Shown: piece by piece, positions 6,784 through 8,177 of the stretch
Numbering within the stretch: position 1 is the first letter of the stretch
Layout: each line of letters opens with the position of its first letter
NCBI GenBank assembly: GCA_041571575.1
Contig: JBFFTZ010000104.1
Span: 1 to 8,177 of the forward strand
Direction of reading: 5' to 3'
DNA length: 8,177 nucleotides
Origin: CAKZML01 sp041571575
Lineage (GTDB): Bacteria; Pseudomonadota; Gammaproteobacteria; Steroidobacterales; BM003
Translations under genes and position numbers: made by a program
The notes under the pieces: model-generated
Seen by the model: only the letters and a program-made list of their open reading frames with translations
What the model was told of the DNA's origin: nothing
Databases searched by the model: none

Positions 6784-6813
6784 CGAGACCCAGTCTGCTA
6801 TTAATTGGTCTCG
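6784..6813 (-). repeat. Perfect 7-bp inverted repeat across the secG stop codon
   Basis: On the minus strand CGAGACC (6813-6807) and GGTCTCG (6790-6784) are exact reverse complements separated by 16 bases, which include the secG TAA at 6803-6801. No T-run follows; the next bases lead into the tRNA acceptor arm 12 bases later. It could protect or process the secG 3' end, bind a protein as a dyad, or be chance. Confidence 0.5.
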
Positions 6814-7208
6814 GGGACCTGCGGCAGCTCTTCAACTGCCTCGTCCGCGTCCTGCTGCTCAGGCACAGCAGGCAACTCCATCGCTTCTTCCTGCGTAGGC
6901 ATGAGCGAGGGAAGACCCTCTTCAACCAATTCCGGGGCGACAGCGCTTTCCATTACGCTCTGTACCTCGGGCCGTTGGCCGGAAAGGAATGCCAGCCCAA
7001 GACTGGTCGCAAAAAACAAGGTGGCCAGCACTGCGGTAGCGCGAGTAAGGAAACTCGCCGAACCACGTGCGCCAAACACCGTTCCCGAGGCGCCTGCACC
7101 AAAGGCGGCACCTGCTTCTGCGCCCTTACCGCGCTGAATCAGGATCAGGACGATAAGCCCGACAGCCAGGAAAACATGAAATATTAGAACTGCAGTATTT
7201 AAAAGCAT
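6801..7208 (-). CDS. secG: Preprotein translocase subunit SecG
   Basis: SecG is the small auxiliary membrane subunit of the SecYEG channel that stimulates SecA-driven protein export across the inner membrane. The 135-residue protein has two membrane segments at about 4-24 and 56-76. They flank the conserved glycine-rich cytoplasmic loop (LIQRGKGAEAGAAFGAG at 24-40, then SGTVFGARGSASFLTR at 41-56). The C-terminal 55 residues are acidic and rich in Glu, Pro and Val, a low-complexity tail that varies in the family; E. coli SecG is shorter, about 110 residues. The ATG directly abuts the tpiA TAA with no base between. No strong Shine-Dalgarno is visible (only GAG about nine bases upstream), so translation probably depends on coupling to tpiA. 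Confidence 0.96.
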   Translation of the reverse strand: MLLNTAVLIFHVFLAVGLIVLILIQRGKGAEAGAAFGAGASGTVFGARGSASFLTRATAVLATLFFATSLGLAFLSGQRPEVQSVMESAVAPELVEEGLPSLMPTQEEAMELPAVPEQQDADEAVEELPQVPETN

Positions 7209-7988
7209 TTACGCGAACTCAGCCTGGGCGGCCGCCTCGAAGATCTTGATAAATTCATCGGCCTGAAGTGACGCACCGCCAACCAGACCCCCGTCCACAT
7301 CCTGCATACTCAACAGCTGGGCTGCATTGGATGCTTTCATACTGCCGCCGTAGAGCAGTTGGATCGAATCGGCAATTGTAGCATCCCTTTCGCCGATCAG
7401 CCCACGCATAAATGCATGAATTTCCTGAGCCTGCTCCGGAGAGGCCGTCTTGCCCGTGCCGATAGCCCAGACCGGCTCGTAAGCCACTACTGCCTTGGCG
7501 AAGGCTTCCACACCGGAAAGATCCAGGACGGCGGTAAGCTGACGGCGGATTACCTCGTTGGTGATGCCCTGTTCTCTCTCTTCCAGGGTCTCTCCAACGC
7601 ACAATACCGGGATCAAGCCAGCCTTTTGTGCAGCCAGGAACTTGCGGGCCACGACCGAATCGGTCTCGCCGAACAGGGCACGGCGCTCCGAATGCCCGAT
7701 GATCACGTATCCGCAACCCACGTCTTTGAGCATGTCAGCAGAGACTTCCCCGGTATATGCGCCGGATTCCTCGGTGCTGCAGTTCTGCCCACCCGTGAGG
7801 ATTCCACTGCCATTTAGCTGGCGGCACACCTCCGAGACATAGACACCGGGAGGGCACAGCAACATGGTGGCCTTTTCGGACACTTCCACATTGTCTGCCA
7901 GGGCACGGACCAGCTCGGTGTTCTGCTTCCGCGTTCCGTTCATCTTCCAGTTGCCTGCAATCAGTCTCTGTCTCATAACATTTGCCAT
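7209..7988 (-). CDS. tpiA: Triosephosphate isomerase (TpiA)
   Basis: This cytoplasmic TIM-barrel enzyme interconverts dihydroxyacetone phosphate and glyceraldehyde 3-phosphate in glycolysis and gluconeogenesis. In the 259-residue reading, catalytic residues are N13 and K15 (AGNWKMNG), H99 (IIGHSERR) and E171 (AYEPVWAIGTGK, which also starts the mobile loop 6). Phosphate-binding segments are LYGGS (212-216) and GGLVGGASL (233-241). The start is ambiguous. ATG 7988 gives 259 residues; ATG 7976 gives 255 and puts the catalytic residues at positions 9, 11, 95 and 167, exactly as in E. coli. Neither has a visible Shine-Dalgarno. I report the longer form; the shorter is equally plausible. tpiA heads the tpiA-secG unit behind a candidate promoter. 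Confidence 0.97.
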   Translation of the reverse strand: MANVMRQRLIAGNWKMNGTRKQNTELVRALADNVEVSEKATMLLCPPGVYVSEVCRQLNGSGILTGGQNCSTEESGAYTGEVSADMLKDVGCGYVIIGHSERRALFGETDSVVARKFLAAQKAGLIPVLCVGETLEEREQGITNEVIRRQLTAVLDLSGVEAFAKAVVAYEPVWAIGTGKTASPEQAQEIHAFMRGLIGERDATIADSIQLLYGGSMKASNAAQLLSMQDVDGGLVGGASLQADEFIKIFEAAAQAEFA

Positions 7989-8008
7989 TAGGTTTTTATA
8001 AATAATTA

Positions 8009-8031
8009 CGGGCAGCCATCCTGACCGCCCG
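8009..8031 (-). other. Small hairpin in the tpiA leader
   Basis: Minus-strand CGGGCGG and CTGCCCG pair (seven pairs including one G-U) around a nine-base loop. The downstream sequence is AT-rich (TAATTATTTATAAAAA) but not a clean T-run, so a terminator or attenuator is only a weak possibility. It would lie in the 5' untranslated region if the promoter at 8045-8073 is real. Confidence 0.35.
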
Positions 8032-8044
8032 AAAAAGCCGCGAA

Positions 8045-8073
8045 ATAGTACCGGCCAAGCCTTTGAAAATCAA
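8045..8073 (-). promoter_or_regulatory. Candidate sigma-70 promoter for tpiA-secG
   Basis: On the minus strand TTGATT (8073-8068) and TACTAT (8050-8045) are separated by exactly 17 bases. Each matches four of six consensus positions, including the TTGA core and the TAnnAT frame. It lies in the spacer just after the glmM stop and predicts a transcript start near 8038, about 50 bases before the tpiA ATG. Found by eye only. Confidence 0.45.
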
Positions 8074-8091
8074 CGAACAGCGCTCTCAGAC

Positions 8092-8177
8092 TCAGGCCAG
8101 GGCCCTCACCTGCTCCGCCAGCGCCTGCGCTGCCTGCTCAACCTCCTGATGATCCTCCCCTTCCACCATCACTCGAA
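8092..8177 (-). CDS. glmM: Phosphoglucosamine mutase (GlmM), last 27 codons, cut by window edge
   Basis: Only the C-terminus is present. The frame reads RVMVEGEDHQEV, then a helical Ala/Glu/Gln-rich end finishing in RALA and a TGA at 8094-8092. The R-V-M-x-E-G pattern followed by a short helix ending the protein is typical of the last domain of the alpha-D-phosphohexomutase family. GlmM, which converts glucosamine 6-phosphate to glucosamine 1-phosphate for UDP-GlcNAc synthesis, is the member usually found immediately upstream of tpiA-secG in gammaproteobacteria. With 27 residues the call depends partly on this neighbourhood. Another hexomutase of the family cannot be excluded from the residues alone. 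Confidence 0.8.
   Translation of the reverse strand, partial: RVMVEGEDHQEVEQAAQALAEQVRALA

Noticed and set aside
8031..8065. Possible glmM terminator: GCCG and CGGC arms followed by TTTTT on the minus strand (about 8034-8056)
   Set aside because: Only four pairs with an 11-base loop, overlapping the candidate -10; too weak to call.
1..8177. Mobile element, CRISPR, phage or defence genes
   Set aside because: No transposase, integrase, terminal repeats, spaced repeat arrays or unfamiliar proteins are seen; all coding space is taken by conserved housekeeping genes.

Overview
The window comes from a bacterial chromosome, most likely a gammaproteobacterium of moderate-to-high GC. Every gene lies on the minus strand, so transcription runs from high to low coordinates. 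In that order the genes are glmM (3' end only), tpiA, secG, a tRNA-Leu(GAG), then nuoA, nuoB, nuoC, nuoD, nuoE, nuoF and nuoG (5' part only, running off at position 1). The glmM–tpiA–secG–tRNA-Leu–nuo order, separate nuoC and nuoD, and a NuoG without the N7 cluster ligands all fit a non-enteric gammaproteobacterium. The genus cannot be named from this evidence.

Layout. Positions 8177-8092 hold the last 27 codons of glmM (phosphoglucosamine mutase). Positions 8091-7989 are a 103-base spacer with a plausible sigma-70 promoter and a small hairpin. tpiA (7988-7209) is followed directly by secG (7208-6801), with the stop and start codons touching. A perfect 7-bp inverted repeat spans the secG stop. 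tRNA-Leu(GAG), with an encoded CCA, occupies 6771-6687. A 174-base non-coding stretch (6686-6513) leads into nuoA and carries small hairpins and a near-perfect 15-bp direct repeat. From 6512 to the window edge the nuo genes are tightly packed: they overlap by 1-10 bases or are separated by 5-30 bases, as expected for one translationally coupled operon.

How the genes work together. NuoEFG form the NADH-oxidising arm of respiratory complex I (NDH-1), with FMN and Fe-S clusters N1a, N3, N1b, N4 and N5. NuoBCD form the connecting module that carries N2 and the quinone site. NuoA is the first membrane subunit. The remaining subunits (NuoH-N) would lie beyond position 1. All cluster-binding and quinone-site residues expected for this type of enzyme can be seen. 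tpiA is glycolytic, secG is part of the protein translocase, and glmM belongs to cell-wall precursor synthesis; their presence reflects conserved gene order rather than shared function.

I found no mobile element, CRISPR array, phage gene, defence gene or unfamiliar protein. This is a conserved housekeeping region, and I do not think it contains an undescribed system. The items worth a second look are small: repeats and hairpins in the tRNA/nuoA leader and at the secG end, the NuoG cluster type, and several start-codon choices.
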